Positions 26,340 to 36,638 of a DNA stretch of 64,000 nucleotides are shown here, in pieces. The translations under genes and the position numbers were made by a program. Every line of letters starts with the position of its first letter. Positions within the stretch are counted from its first letter, which is position 1. The notes under the pieces were generated by a model. That model worked only from the letters and a program-made list of their open reading frames with translations. It searched no databases and was not told where the DNA came from. Source of the DNA: Sipunculus nudus (lineage: Eukaryota; Annelida; Sipuncula; Golfingiida; Sipunculidae); the NCBI GenBank assembly GCA_026874595.1, contig CM049317.1, forward strand, positions 41,072,401 to 41,136,400, in the 5' to 3' direction.

Positions 26340-28459
26340 CAGTAGGAACGCTTTTGTGTGTCCGGTTACATTCACCCCCTCTCCGAGGACGTTCTGTCCC
26401 CAGAACGTGGGATCTATCCCGGGGGTCTCACACGTGAACTGGGTGGGGCATCATGCCACGACACCAACTCCCCGGATCCCACCGCTGCCACCATTTGACC
26501 GCCACAGTTTCTGTCAGAAGTGGGATAGTCCAGATTACCAGATTGCCAGATTACCAGATTGTCCAGATTTACCGGATTGTCCAGATTACTGGATGTGTCC
26601 AGATTTGCAGATGTTCAGATTAAAGGATGTACAGATTAGTGGATGTCCAGATAACGAGATGTCGGGATTGCCATATGTGATGGACTTTATCCATGTTTCC
26701 ACTTACCATGGACTTGCTATACCTGCTGTGATCAGCATAAATGTATTACGATTGGTGTTAAACTGGACTGTCATGGTGTCATGGCCAAAAGCAAGCGAGG
26801 ATAGATGTACACGTGCTGTGAACTCATTTGTGCTGTATAGCTCTCTTATGTCATGAGAGTATTATTATCAGTAAGAAATGACATGCATCTTGTAGAGTTG
26901 GGAACTTACTCTATGTCAGTGTTGGCGACACATAGTACACATCGTTACTAAGATACAAACACATGGCCCAGCACATAACATTAACATCATTGCAGTGCTT
27001 CTGTTTCTGAAAATATTCATGCTTAATGTTTTTCCTATTTTTCTGGTGCATGCAGAGTTTTAGGTACTGGACTACTGATTCTGCCATAGTGATGCTAGAC
27101 CAACAGACAAACGGCAATGAAAACATAACCTGTTATTAAGGTTATTAACATAATGACCTAATTGAATGTAGAGATATAATACACTAAAGTAATGTAACAC
27201 AGGTCACATTCTTGGCTAATTGCAACTGATCTGAGCTCACATTTATTTATAATTGTTTTTTTAAAGTGGAACCTTGTACCTGCTGTAGGTGATAGTGATA
27301 CAGAAGTATTACTATGCTGAGTATTATGTATTACATGTGTTGACTTGATGATAAGATGAAGCTGAACCATCATCATATTTCTTTGGTTCACTACGGATAG
27401 TATGTATTTACCCCCTTGAAGCAGCAGTTACTCTATTTAGTGTATTAAATGTAGACTTGTTCCAATGTTTATGGTTTAAATGTTTAGGGTATACATAAAA
27501 TGTATTGCGACACAGTTGTGCAGATGCTGTAGAAGAAAGACATCATTGTAAATGATTGCTCCCACACTTTTTTTTTATTTGAGACGATAAGACCAGTGTA
27601 TTTGAGTGCATATTGTGAAGATTATCACGTCACGGCGTAAACTACATACTGTAATACTACTTACAAGTTTTTGAGTAGGTTGCAGAGGCTGTGTTCATCT
27701 GTGTCGAAAGGTAAATTATTTGTTCTTTATGACACATTGTGGGCACTTTGATGGTTTAAGCCTGTTTAAGACCCTTCAACTTCATTAAAGGGGAACGTTG
27801 CTGTGTTCCTGGGTTTTAAAGTGACCGCCACAAATTTGATAAAGCCAGTAAGGCAAGGGTCTGAACTTATTGATAGGGTTTTGCGATACAGTATGAGGTT
27901 TTTTTTGTATGAATGTTTCTTATTTTGTCAGTGAATGTTTAATCCATGCATATGGTTTTCAGACTATGATGTTCACGTTTACTCATACTCATGCCTGCAT
28001 ATTTGAGTGTTTTCATATTGTAACACAAAATGTACTGTTAACACTGGACTGATAGTTTAACATAGCTATATATTTAGTGGTGAATTGCCCAGAGTGAACA
28101 AAGTGAATCTCAGCAAATTCATCTATCATTCATCGATACTCTCGTCATGCGCAGCTGATTGCAGTTTTTTTTTGCATAAAGATCTAGTGCGGGTGTACTC
28201 TTCCTTGAGGATGGATAGTTGATTTTTCTCAGTGACTGGTGTTTGAGGTCACATTATATCCTACTTATCGCAGTCATACGTTTTTATTTTTGTATGACTA
28301 GCAGTGATTTCCAGTTTATAATTTATCTTGAGGTTTGACCCTTCATTAGTGTGTTTGCTGACACGCATCCGGGTCCTGTGATCCATTGTTCTGTATTGTC
28401 GCTGGTACAGGTGAGTGTTTTGATGATCTTGCTTTGATATTGTTGAATCATAATTTAAA
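26340..28459 (+). other. 5' untranslated region of the inserted gypsy element
   Basis: CCACAGTTT and TCAGAAGTGGGAT at 26502-26524 match the LTR-end/primer-binding region of the element at 2667-9545 (CTACAGTTT, TCAGAAGTGGGAT), so reverse transcription would start here. A CCAGATT-type decamer repeat follows (26527-26660), then about 1.8 kb without a supported gene. No LTR matching sequence 3' of the pol gene could be recognised by eye. The open frame at 26356-26856 crosses the primer-binding site and repeats, so it is not a gene. Confidence 0.5.
26508..26524 (+). promoter_or_regulatory. Primer-binding-site-like sequence
   Basis: TTTCTGTCAGAAGTGGGAT resembles the tRNA-Leu-type site at 3161-3177, with changes at its first few bases. 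Confidence 0.5.
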
Positions 28460-31400
28460 ATGGCTGACTTGGAGAGTCTAAGGAAAATAGTTGAGGACCT
28501 TCAACAGAAAGTAGATGAGAAGGAGGGTGCCTCATCCACGCGTGTTATACAGACTCATCAAAAGTTACGTAGTTTCGATGGCACCTCGGGTGATGTAAAT
28601 GAGTGGATTCTGGAAGTTGAGAGGGCACTTCGAATACAGGGCTTTAGAGGTAAGACTGCAGTCGACTTTATTGAAAGTCATCTAGAAGACCCTGCCCGAC
28701 AGGAAGTGAGGTATGCAGATGAGTCTGATCGTAAAGATCCTAAGCAAGTCCTAAAGATTCTTCGCGATGATTTTGGGGAAAAGTTGTCTACCACCCAACT
28801 TTTGACAGTATTCCATGCGAGGCACCAGCGAGAGGGAGAATCGCTGCGGGAATTCAGTCACGCCTTGATGGGACTTTTATCACGAGTCCAACGGGAGGAC
28901 AGCTCCGCTGTCGCTGACCCTGATAAATTACTTAAGAACTGCTTTGCGGAAAAGGTTAAAGATAAATATTTGCGACGCGATCTAAAAAAACTGGTGGAGG
29001 ATAGGCCAGCCTTGACTTTCAAGGAAGTACGGAATTCGGCTATTCGCTGGACTGAGGAGACTCCTGGCTATCCAAATGATCATAATACAACATGGTTAGA
29101 TGAGGATGCAGTGTACACCATTGGTGGTGCTGCAGCTCGCCACTCTCCATGCAGAGGAGGTACAGTGACCACTCCTGTTAATACAGAGACTGAGCTGTCA
29201 ACTTTACGTAAGACTGTCGAATTACTAGGACAGCAAGTCCAGTCACTAGTTACGCTTCAAGATCGGCAGCAGGAACAGATTAAGGCTCAGCAAGAACAAA
29301 TCAACCAACAACAGAAGATGATCACAACCTTATTTGATAACTTTTCTCGTCCAAGTACCCCTGCGCCTAGAACAGAGAATGTCAGAGGCCGTGGTGGATA
29401 TTACCGAGGTGGACACAGATTTCGACGTGGTGGATATGATTCGCAACCTAATAGGAGAAACGAGCCCTCTAGTAGTGCAACAAACCAGACAGAACAGGCC
29501 CCTGCTTCCCTTAGCAATAATCAGATAGACGCTGATCTCACAGTGGAGATATCAAAGATTGCTGGACCTAGACCAACCATTACTGCTAAGTTTGCAGGTA
29601 TAGAAGTTGCATGTTTAGTCGATACAGGTTCAGTAGTGACTACCATATCTGAAAGGTTTTTCAGAGACTGGATTTACAGTGAAGATGGACGGAATGTGTT
29701 GGAGCCAATTGAATGGCTCAAAGTCAGAGCAGCCAATGGCTTAGAGGTTCCCTACATTGGGCTTGCCATCCTTGACGTTGAATTAAATGGGAAGGTATTC
29801 CCTGATGTTGGTGTGCTTGTAGTTAGAGATACTCCTCACACTCTGGAGAGTCGGAAACAACTCCCTGGGCTGATTGGGACGAATGTCCTAAGTAACGTCA
29901 AAGACTTTGACAGTCTCATACACTTGGTTGGGGATAATCCAACAGAAGAGAAACCTCTTACTCTGAACTCGGTGCGCATTGCAGAAGTTCAGGAGATATG
30001 TATACCCCCTCAAAGTTTGACTGCCGTGCCAGTCACAGGTCCTCCAAGAAGGATAGTTTCGGTAGTGGAACCCCTTGAGGACAGACAACATCTTCCTGAT
30101 GGATTGCAAGTAGCTCCCACAGTTGTCCAGCACCAACCGAGTTGTGTCCAGCTTATGAACTGTAGTGATGAGGTGATAAGAATTAAACCACGTACATTGA
30201 TTGGAAGAGCACAAGAAGTGGACTCCGTGGACGGTGAACATTTACGTGTAGGCTTATCCCATGAGGGAATAACCATAGAAAAAGACACCTCTGTAACTGA
30301 AAAAGACCACCATTGTGTTGACTCTGTACTCAACAAAATTGACTTTGATAATACGGAAATCTCGAAGGACAAGGTTACAAGTATGTTCAGGAAATATGAA
30401 GAGATCTTCTACAAGGAAGGATCAGAGTTGAGTGCGACACCTCTGATACAGCATAGAATCGTAACAGCTGATGATGAACCGATTGTACAACCATTTCAGC
30501 GTCTTTCGCCACATCTATGGCAGGAAGTGAAAGCTCACTTAGAGGAGTTAGTGCGGAAAGGTATCATTTGCGAGAGTAATTCTCCATATGCCTCACCGAT
30601 GGTGGTGGTACGAAAGAAATCAGGAGGTATTCGCCTATGCATTGACTATAGGAAACTGAATCAGAAAACTAGGAAGGATTCGTTTCCATTACCAAGAGTT
30701 GTTGAGTCTCTTGAAACACTTGGGAACTCAAAGGTCTATAGTACTTTAGATCTAGCAACAGCATATGCTCAGGTTGAAGTAGCTCCTGAGGATCGTCACA
30801 AGACGGCGTTTGTAACACCAGCTGGATTATACGAACACATTAGAATGCCATTTGGGTTAGTCTCGGCACCAGCTACTTGGCAACGCTTGATGACTATGAT
30901 ATTCAGGGATGATCTCTATTCCTCTCTTCTAGTATACTTGGATGACATAGTAATCTTCTCCAAGTCTTACGAGGAACATTTGGTCCACTTGGAAAATGTT
31001 TTCCAAAAGTTGCAGAAAAATCAGCTAAAACTTTCTCTTGATAAATGTCAGTTCTTCAAGACAGAAATAAAGTACCTGGGACATGTGATCTCGGAGCAAG
31101 GTATTTGGCCCGATCCAGGCAAACTTGCATGTGTCGCTGATTGGCCACGTCCAGACAGCTTAAAAGCCCTTCGTCAGTTTCTAGGGTTTAGCTCATTCTA
31201 CCGGCGGTTCTTAACCGGATTTGCGGCCAAGGTCAAACCATTGAATGACCTTGTTTCTGTTTTAATTGCCAAACAGAAAGTCAAGCGGCAGAAAGTGCCC
31301 ATCAGAGAGTGGAGTATTGAGTGCGAGAGGGCATTCCAAGAGGTGAAGCAAGCACTAGTTTCTGCACCAGTATTGGCATTTGCTGATTTTTCCTTACCCT

Positions 31401-33595
31401 TCATTGTTGAGACTGATGCGTCCTTTTCAGGATTAGCTGCTGTATTGAGCCAGGTTCAAGACAGTAAAAAGAGAGCAGTAGCATATGCTAGTCGCGGACT
31501 CCGCCGGCATGAGAGGAATATGAACCGTTTCAGTTCGAAAAAGTTAGAACTGCTAGCCCTCAAGTGGGCAATCACAGAAAAATTTCGAGAATACCTACAA
31601 TACTCATCTTTCACTGTACTGACGGATAACAATCCTCTTACCCATCTATTGAAGCAGAACAAGCTAAATGCTGTGGAGCAGCGTTGGGTTAACGATCTCG
31701 CAGGTTTTGATTTTGAAATCATCTACCGCCCAGGCAAAAGGAGTGCAAATGTGGATGCACTGTCTCGTCAGACAGACAGGCCTTGGGACCAGAATTGTGA
31801 TAGACTAGTTGATGACGAAGCATGGCCTGAAATCCATGCCATGGAAGCATTATGTGAGGATAACTGTGAACAGATCTCACATGAGCAAGAGGAAAATCAG
31901 GATTGCTCTGTGATGGCACAAACCACACTGATACCAGGTGACTTGCAGTTAGCTATGTGTAGAGAGGAGATGTCAAACTCTCATCACCTGGAGATGCAGG
32001 CTACTGAGGTGAATGTATTGCCCTGTCTCTCAACTGAGAAACTGATGGATTTACAGAGGAAGGATCCTGTTATAGGCATTTTCTTGAAGAGCTGGGACAA
32101 AGGTTGTAAACCACCTTATGTTGAACTAAGAAGGTTAGCATTGGAAGTACAGCTTCTCTTTCGCCAATGGCATCGACTTGAGACACATGATGGAGTATTA
32201 TATAGATGTGTGGAGGACCCTAAACTTGGAAAGCTGAGGCAACTAGTATTGCCAGCTGAACTTAGATCAGAAGTGCTAGAAGGACTCCATGATAAGAATG
32301 GCCACCAGGGTCTTGAGCGGACCACCCAGTTAATTCGAACAAGATGTTATTGGCCCAAAATGTCTTTTCATATAGCACAATGGTTGGCACAGTGTAAACG
32401 TTGTGCTTTGGCTAACCCCGAGCGAGTCAAAACACCTTTGGGTACGATAGTGGCAAGAGAACCTTTGGACATTATAGCCATAGATTTCACAGTACTAGAG
32501 CCAGCTTCAGATGGCCGGGAAAATGTTCTTGTGATAACCGATGTTTTCTCGAAGTGGACGGTTGCAATACCAACACGAGACCAAAAGGCAACGACCGTGG
32601 CACGCGTCCTAAGCCGAGAATGGTTTGCACGTTATGGAGTACCTAAACGTATTCATAGTGACAAAGGTAGATCTTTTGAAGGACAAGTTGTTCGCGCATT
32701 ATGTCTCTTGTATGGCATCGTTAAGTCACATACAACACCTTATCGACCAATGGGTAACGGGCAATGCGAACGTTTAAATCGTTCCATGCACGATCTTTTG
32801 AGAACTCTTGATGTAGAGAAGAAGCGAAGTTGGCCAGAACATCTTCAGGAATTAATCTCTGCATATAATACCTGCCCACACTCGTCAACAGGGCTTAGCC
32901 CTTATTATTTGCTATTTGGCAGGGAACCTAGATTGCCCATTGACATTTACCTGAACACCACCGGAGGACATGATGAAACGGTACCTTGGGTTACTGCCCA
33001 TCAGACGCGATTGAATGATGCTTATAAACTTGTCGAAAGTCGACTGAAGCAAGCTGCAGAACAGAGACGAAAGCGACATAGTGGAAAGGAATCACCACTT
33101 GATGTTGGCGCTCTTGTGTATGTCCGCAAGCGGGAACACAAGGAACGGCACAAGATTGCAGATGCATATAACCCGGAAGTCTACGAGGTTATCTCACGAT
33201 TTAAGGAGAGAGACGTGTACCAAGTACGAGGACTTGATGGTAGTTGTGAGAATACTAAATGGTTAAACAGGAGCGAATTAAAGAAGTGTCCTGAACAACA
33301 CTTGTCCCGAAGTGACAAGGAAATTCATCAAGAAACAAGACCTCGGTCTGATAGTGAGGAATCTGATGGTGATCTTATTATTGTCCAGAACACAAACTCG
33401 GATGATGTTACGCATAGAAGTGAGGATATTCCTGTAAGTCAAGATTACTTCGCTCCACTCGGAGAAGACGAATGTTCACAGCCGCATAGACCCAGAAGGG
33501 CCACAGCGGGTAAACACAGGAATCCTTTCAGAGAACCACGTTCTGTGTTGGAATCCATAGATTCTTTGGAAGTAGCGTATGAGGTATTTATTTAA
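28460..33595 (+). CDS. gag-pol: Intact Ty3/gypsy Gag-Pol polyprotein
   Basis: One uninterrupted 1711-codon frame starting ATGGCTGACTTGGAG. Order: Gag helical domain (about 1-300); Arg/Gly-rich segment (about 315-345: GRGGYYRGGHRFRRGGY) where a CCHC knuckle would normally lie; aspartic protease (CLVDTGSVVTT, about 387); RT (VYLDDIVIF, about 825); RNase H (ETDASFSGLAAVLS, about 983); integrase HHCC (HDKNGHQG...CKRC, 1277-1315) and D-D-E core (IDFT about 1340, HSDKG about 1400, NGQCERL about 1437). The C-terminal module has KWLNRSELKKCP and a basic/acidic tail. All catalytic motifs are present, so the coding part could be active. It is inserted in the Polinton-like element. Confidence 0.95.
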   Translation: MADLESLRKIVEDLQQKVDEKEGASSTRVIQTHQKLRSFDGTSGDVNEWILEVERALRIQGFRGKTAVDFIESHLEDPARQEVRYADESDRKDPKQVLKILRDDFGEKLSTTQLLTVFHARHQREGESLREFSHALMGLLSRVQREDSSAVADPDKLLKNCFAEKVKDKYLRRDLKKLVEDRPALTFKEVRNSAIRWTEETPGYPNDHNTTWLDEDAVYTIGGAAARHSPCRGGTVTTPVNTETELSTLRKTVELLGQQVQSLVTLQDRQQEQIKAQQEQINQQQKMITTLFDNFSRPSTPAPRTENVRGRGGYYRGGHRFRRGGYDSQPNRRNEPSSSATNQTEQAPASLSNNQIDADLTVEISKIAGPRPTITAKFAGIEVACLVDTGSVVTTISERFFRDWIYSEDGRNVLEPIEWLKVRAANGLEVPYIGLAILDVELNGKVFPDVGVLVVRDTPHTLESRKQLPGLIGTNVLSNVKDFDSLIHLVGDNPTEEKPLTLNSVRIAEVQEICIPPQSLTAVPVTGPPRRIVSVVEPLEDRQHLPDGLQVAPTVVQHQPSCVQLMNCSDEVIRIKPRTLIGRAQEVDSVDGEHLRVGLSHEGITIEKDTSVTEKDHHCVDSVLNKIDFDNTEISKDKVTSMFRKYEEIFYKEGSELSATPLIQHRIVTADDEPIVQPFQRLSPHLWQEVKAHLEELVRKGIICESNSPYASPMVVVRKKSGGIRLCIDYRKLNQKTRKDSFPLPRVVESLETLGNSKVYSTLDLATAYAQVEVAPEDRHKTAFVTPAGLYEHIRMPFGLVSAPATWQRLMTMIFRDDLYSSLLVYLDDIVIFSKSYEEHLVHLENVFQKLQKNQLKLSLDKCQFFKTEIKYLGHVISEQGIWPDPGKLACVADWPRPDSLKALRQFLGFSSFYRRFLTGFAAKVKPLNDLVSVLIAKQKVKRQKVPIREWSIECERAFQEVKQALVSAPVLAFADFSLPFIVETDASFSGLAAVLSQVQDSKKRAVAYASRGLRRHERNMNRFSSKKLELLALKWAITEKFREYLQYSSFTVLTDNNPLTHLLKQNKLNAVEQRWVNDLAGFDFEIIYRPGKRSANVDALSRQTDRPWDQNCDRLVDDEAWPEIHAMEALCEDNCEQISHEQEENQDCSVMAQTTLIPGDLQLAMCREEMSNSHHLEMQATEVNVLPCLSTEKLMDLQRKDPVIGIFLKSWDKGCKPPYVELRRLALEVQLLFRQWHRLETHDGVLYRCVEDPKLGKLRQLVLPAELRSEVLEGLHDKNGHQGLERTTQLIRTRCYWPKMSFHIAQWLAQCKRCALANPERVKTPLGTIVAREPLDIIAIDFTVLEPASDGRENVLVITDVFSKWTVAIPTRDQKATTVARVLSREWFARYGVPKRIHSDKGRSFEGQVVRALCLLYGIVKSHTTPYRPMGNGQCERLNRSMHDLLRTLDVEKKRSWPEHLQELISAYNTCPHSSTGLSPYYLLFGREPRLPIDIYLNTTGGHDETVPWVTAHQTRLNDAYKLVESRLKQAAEQRRKRHSGKESPLDVGALVYVRKREHKERHKIADAYNPEVYEVISRFKERDVYQVRGLDGSCENTKWLNRSELKKCPEQHLSRSDKEIHQETRPRSDSEESDGDLIIVQNTNSDDVTHRSEDIPVSQDYFAPLGEDECSQPHRPRRATAGKHRNPFREPRSVLESIDSLEVAYEVFI

Positions 33596-35150
33596 GGGGT
33601 TTGATCGTTGGGATACGACAATGAGTGTCAGTGTATAAGTTGTGTTTCGCATTCAAGTAATTTGTTTGTAATATGTCGCCAAATCGTAGTTTTGTCTTCT
33701 CTCTGGATCCTGGTTCTTTCTAGTGAATCCAGCGATCTCATGAGGAAATTATTTTGTCGATTTCTGTCCAGAGGACCGGACAGTGATATGAGAGGGGAGT
33801 GTGTGACCGTCTCGCTGGATTCGGACAAACCCCCGTATATTTGGTTATTTTTGTACTGTGCTGCCACCTTGTTTAGGAGCCGGTTGTCAGTCGCCAGTCT
33901 ACTAATTCTGCCAACCAGCGCCATCTGCTGGGGAGTTTCTGTGAAATAGACCTTTTTGTGAACGCTCAGCTCGTTGAGACGTCTCCTGCTGTTTTGCCGC
34001 TCTAGAACAAAGGTTTTACGCCGACTTGCGGTAAGAATGACTTTTTCCAGGCGATCTTCGTATTGCAAGCTATTTCCAGTCATTGTTTTGATATGTCCAA
34101 TTTGTTGAATGACGGTGTGTCAGCTGGCACCCAAATTCATGATGTTCACAAGTTTGGAACTGCGTAGTTAAACCGCCATTTTGTGATTGGATTGCAGGCT
34201 GCAGAATGTTGCACTTGACGATAGTCGTGCCTCGCCTTAATGACGTCCAGTGGTCCCACCCTTAGAAACCTGCTAACCGCGGTTCGTAATATTTGATACA
34301 ATTCTAATCTTTCATGGTGTATGTATGGGATATGATGAGACGTGACGTCATCAGATATGCTTAAAGGTATATTTCAACTAGGTCTTGTAGTGTAATTAGA
34401 ACATTTGGTAGATTTATGTCATGATGACCTAGATACTCCTTAATTAGTGATACTCTTAAATGGTCTGGTCATATGTAATATATGGTCTAAGATACATAAC
34501 CTGGTGTACTATATGGTATCATTCCAACAACTCAGTATTGTTTAATACAGATGTGTAAGTATTTAAGACTGTTTTAAGTGTACTAAGTATTGTCTATTAA
34601 TGTATTTTGTTTAGATGGACTAATTTGGGTATTAGTTCTCATTGTCACTCTTATGTCAAGGTTACATGGGTGTATTTGTTTCGCACATTGTGGATGGATA
34701 GTAATAGTTGAATCTATATGAGCATTATTGTGAGATAACATATATATATATATACCATATATATTACAGTGTAACCCCATTACCTTGCCACCCATTCTGT
34801 TTGTTTTAAGCTCAACATCTGTACAGTCTAACCCAGTTGTTTGACCTACTTTGTTTATTAGTAGTTATTTCCCCAATGAAGTTTTCCTGTACAGTAACAG
34901 AGTTATATGAAGATAACAATAGGATATATCTTGAATTATATGGAATCTGAGGTCACACTACCTTGCATGCTTAAGGATACTACAGTGACTCGGTAAATGT
35001 TTTATTTCTTTATTATCATATGTTTTTCAGGGTTTCCTGTGCTGTCCTGAGTTTTATGTAACCAATACGACAGAATAAATCTTTGTCAACCTTTGCTGGT
35101 TGTCTGTCTCAGTCCATGGGGATTCGGCCACAACAATATTAAACATTTGA
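33596..35150 (+). other. 3' region of the inserted gypsy element, LTR not delimited
   Basis: A purine tract AGAGGGGAG at about 33790 is followed by TGTGTGACC, a possible LTR start. AATAAA at about 35074 is followed by GTTGTCTGTCTCAGTCCATG...CGGCCACA, which resembles the U5 end of the decayed element at 3084-3157. These suggest a 3' LTR of up to 1.3 kb, but no copy lies 5' of the gene, so the call is tentative. A minus-strand open frame (33628-34083) is unsupported. Confidence 0.35.
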
Positions 35151-35262
35151 ACAATAACAAAAGAAATAAATTAAAATTAAAGAAACCATCTTCATCTACT
35201 GCTAGCAGGACCACTCCTGTTTTGTATAGAAGACACCATCTACAGTGCAGCCTCCTTGTTCC

Positions 35263-36625
35263 ATGTCCGATGTATCACAAGCTGCTGCGGAAGCTGTCGC
35301 TGGTCTGGTAAGTAAATATGTTGCACATCTTGTTAGACTGTGATATAATTAAGACTGTGATATATTGATAATCTGTGATAATAAAACTCGACTATTAAAG
35401 ATATGTTTTATATGTACTTTCAGATCAGTCTGAAAGATATAATGAACATGTGTCAGATTGAGTCGGACCAGCAGGTGGCGCAGGAGATGGAAGTACCAGC
35501 TCACAACGCTCTATCTGAGGATCAAGATGAGTCTGTCCCCAGCGGTCAGTTTCCACAGGACGTTGTGGAGCATAGGTCCCCTTCTCAGCAAAAGTCCCCT
35601 ACCTTTTCCTCTGAGCAAGAAGAAGATGAGAGCCATTTTGTTTCACAGGTACAGTTAAATTCTTTCTATGTGTTATATTTTATATTGTTTACACAAGTGA
35701 TGGTGATATACATGTATATGCATTGCGTGTTTTTCAGAAAACCGCTTGTAAGAGAGGGATATGTGGCCATTAGGATGTATTGGTATGTGCTCAAGCAGCT
35801 ATTCAGCCTGACCCTTTTGACAGACTGACAGCGGGTGAAGAGGACACGGTCAAAGATTCACAAATTGAGAATACGCAGTTTGTAAGTCAAGACCAGTTAC
35901 AGGCTATGAACAGGGCAACAATACAAGAATTATATTATAAATACATGGCTCAAATAAAAATGTTAAAATTGTACCATCCATCTTTATGTGCTATGCCAGG
36001 TTGCGATACTGTCACGCAACAACAAATTGTGTTGGATGAGAATACAGATTTGTATATTGATGTGTATAAGTTTAAAAATGAAAAAAAAATGAACACGGAT
36101 GTATGTTTTCAGATGTGGGGTGCCGGTGTAAGGAAAAAGCGTCGTTTAGACTCAGACAGTGATAATAGTGTAGCTTCTCCTCCTACTCCCAGGTTTGTGT
36201 GTGAAACGTGCGGTGAGGCATTTAGTACCATACCTGACGGAATGTTACACAGTTGGAGTCATTTACCAAATGCTCCAGACGGTTTTCACAGTTTTATGAA
36301 AGCCCATAAGAAAGCTATTTACCAGGAATTTGGTCCTCGGTACAGTGACCCTGACTTGGCCGCACAAAAAAGTTACTGTCCTCCTGTGAAAAAAGGGCGC
36401 AGTCAGGATTCATCCTGCCACACTTATAATTTCTCTTTGGCATTTGATCAGGAAATTTCCCCCGATTTAATTCGTGAACATTTGTCGCATATTTACAGGG
36501 ATATGGGCACAGCTTTCAAAGTCCAAATTGGAATTGGGAGGGTACTCCAATTTAAATTGAATAAAGACTTTAAGTATTTTCGCGCGGAGCACCCTGTGTC
36601 AGAAAAAAAATTTAAAAGACGATGA
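35263..36625 (+). CDS. Spliced gene upstream of PolB (unknown; may be its N-terminus)
   Basis: Exon 1 (35263-35307, starting MSDVSQAAAEAVAGL) ends at a consensus donor CTG|GTAAGT. Exon 2 runs 35424-35648 after TACTTTCAG, in phase, acidic and Ser/Gln-rich. After a second donor (CAG|GTACAG) the frame to 36625 is joined through an acceptor at 35773 (CATTAG) or 35806 (ATTCAG). The last exon holds a zinc-finger-like pair (FVCETCGEAFS...HSWSH) and a nuclear-localisation-like KKRRLDSD. It ends in an A8 run where a one-base change would open into the downstream PolB frame, so it may be the polymerase N-terminus. Function otherwise unknown. Confidence 0.5.
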
Positions 36626-36638
36626 AAATAAAGATGAA

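Noticed and set aside
26356-26856. 166-codon plus-strand frame
   Set aside because: Crosses the primer-binding site and the CCAGATT repeat of a retroelement leader; no domain.
33628-34083. 151-codon minus-strand frame after gag-pol
   Set aside because: Lies in the presumed 3' non-coding part of the gypsy element and shows no recognisable domain.
33799-35133. A 1.3-kb 3' LTR for the intact gypsy
   Set aside because: The start after a purine tract and the end resemble LTR borders, but no matching 5' copy was found, so it is not called as an LTR.
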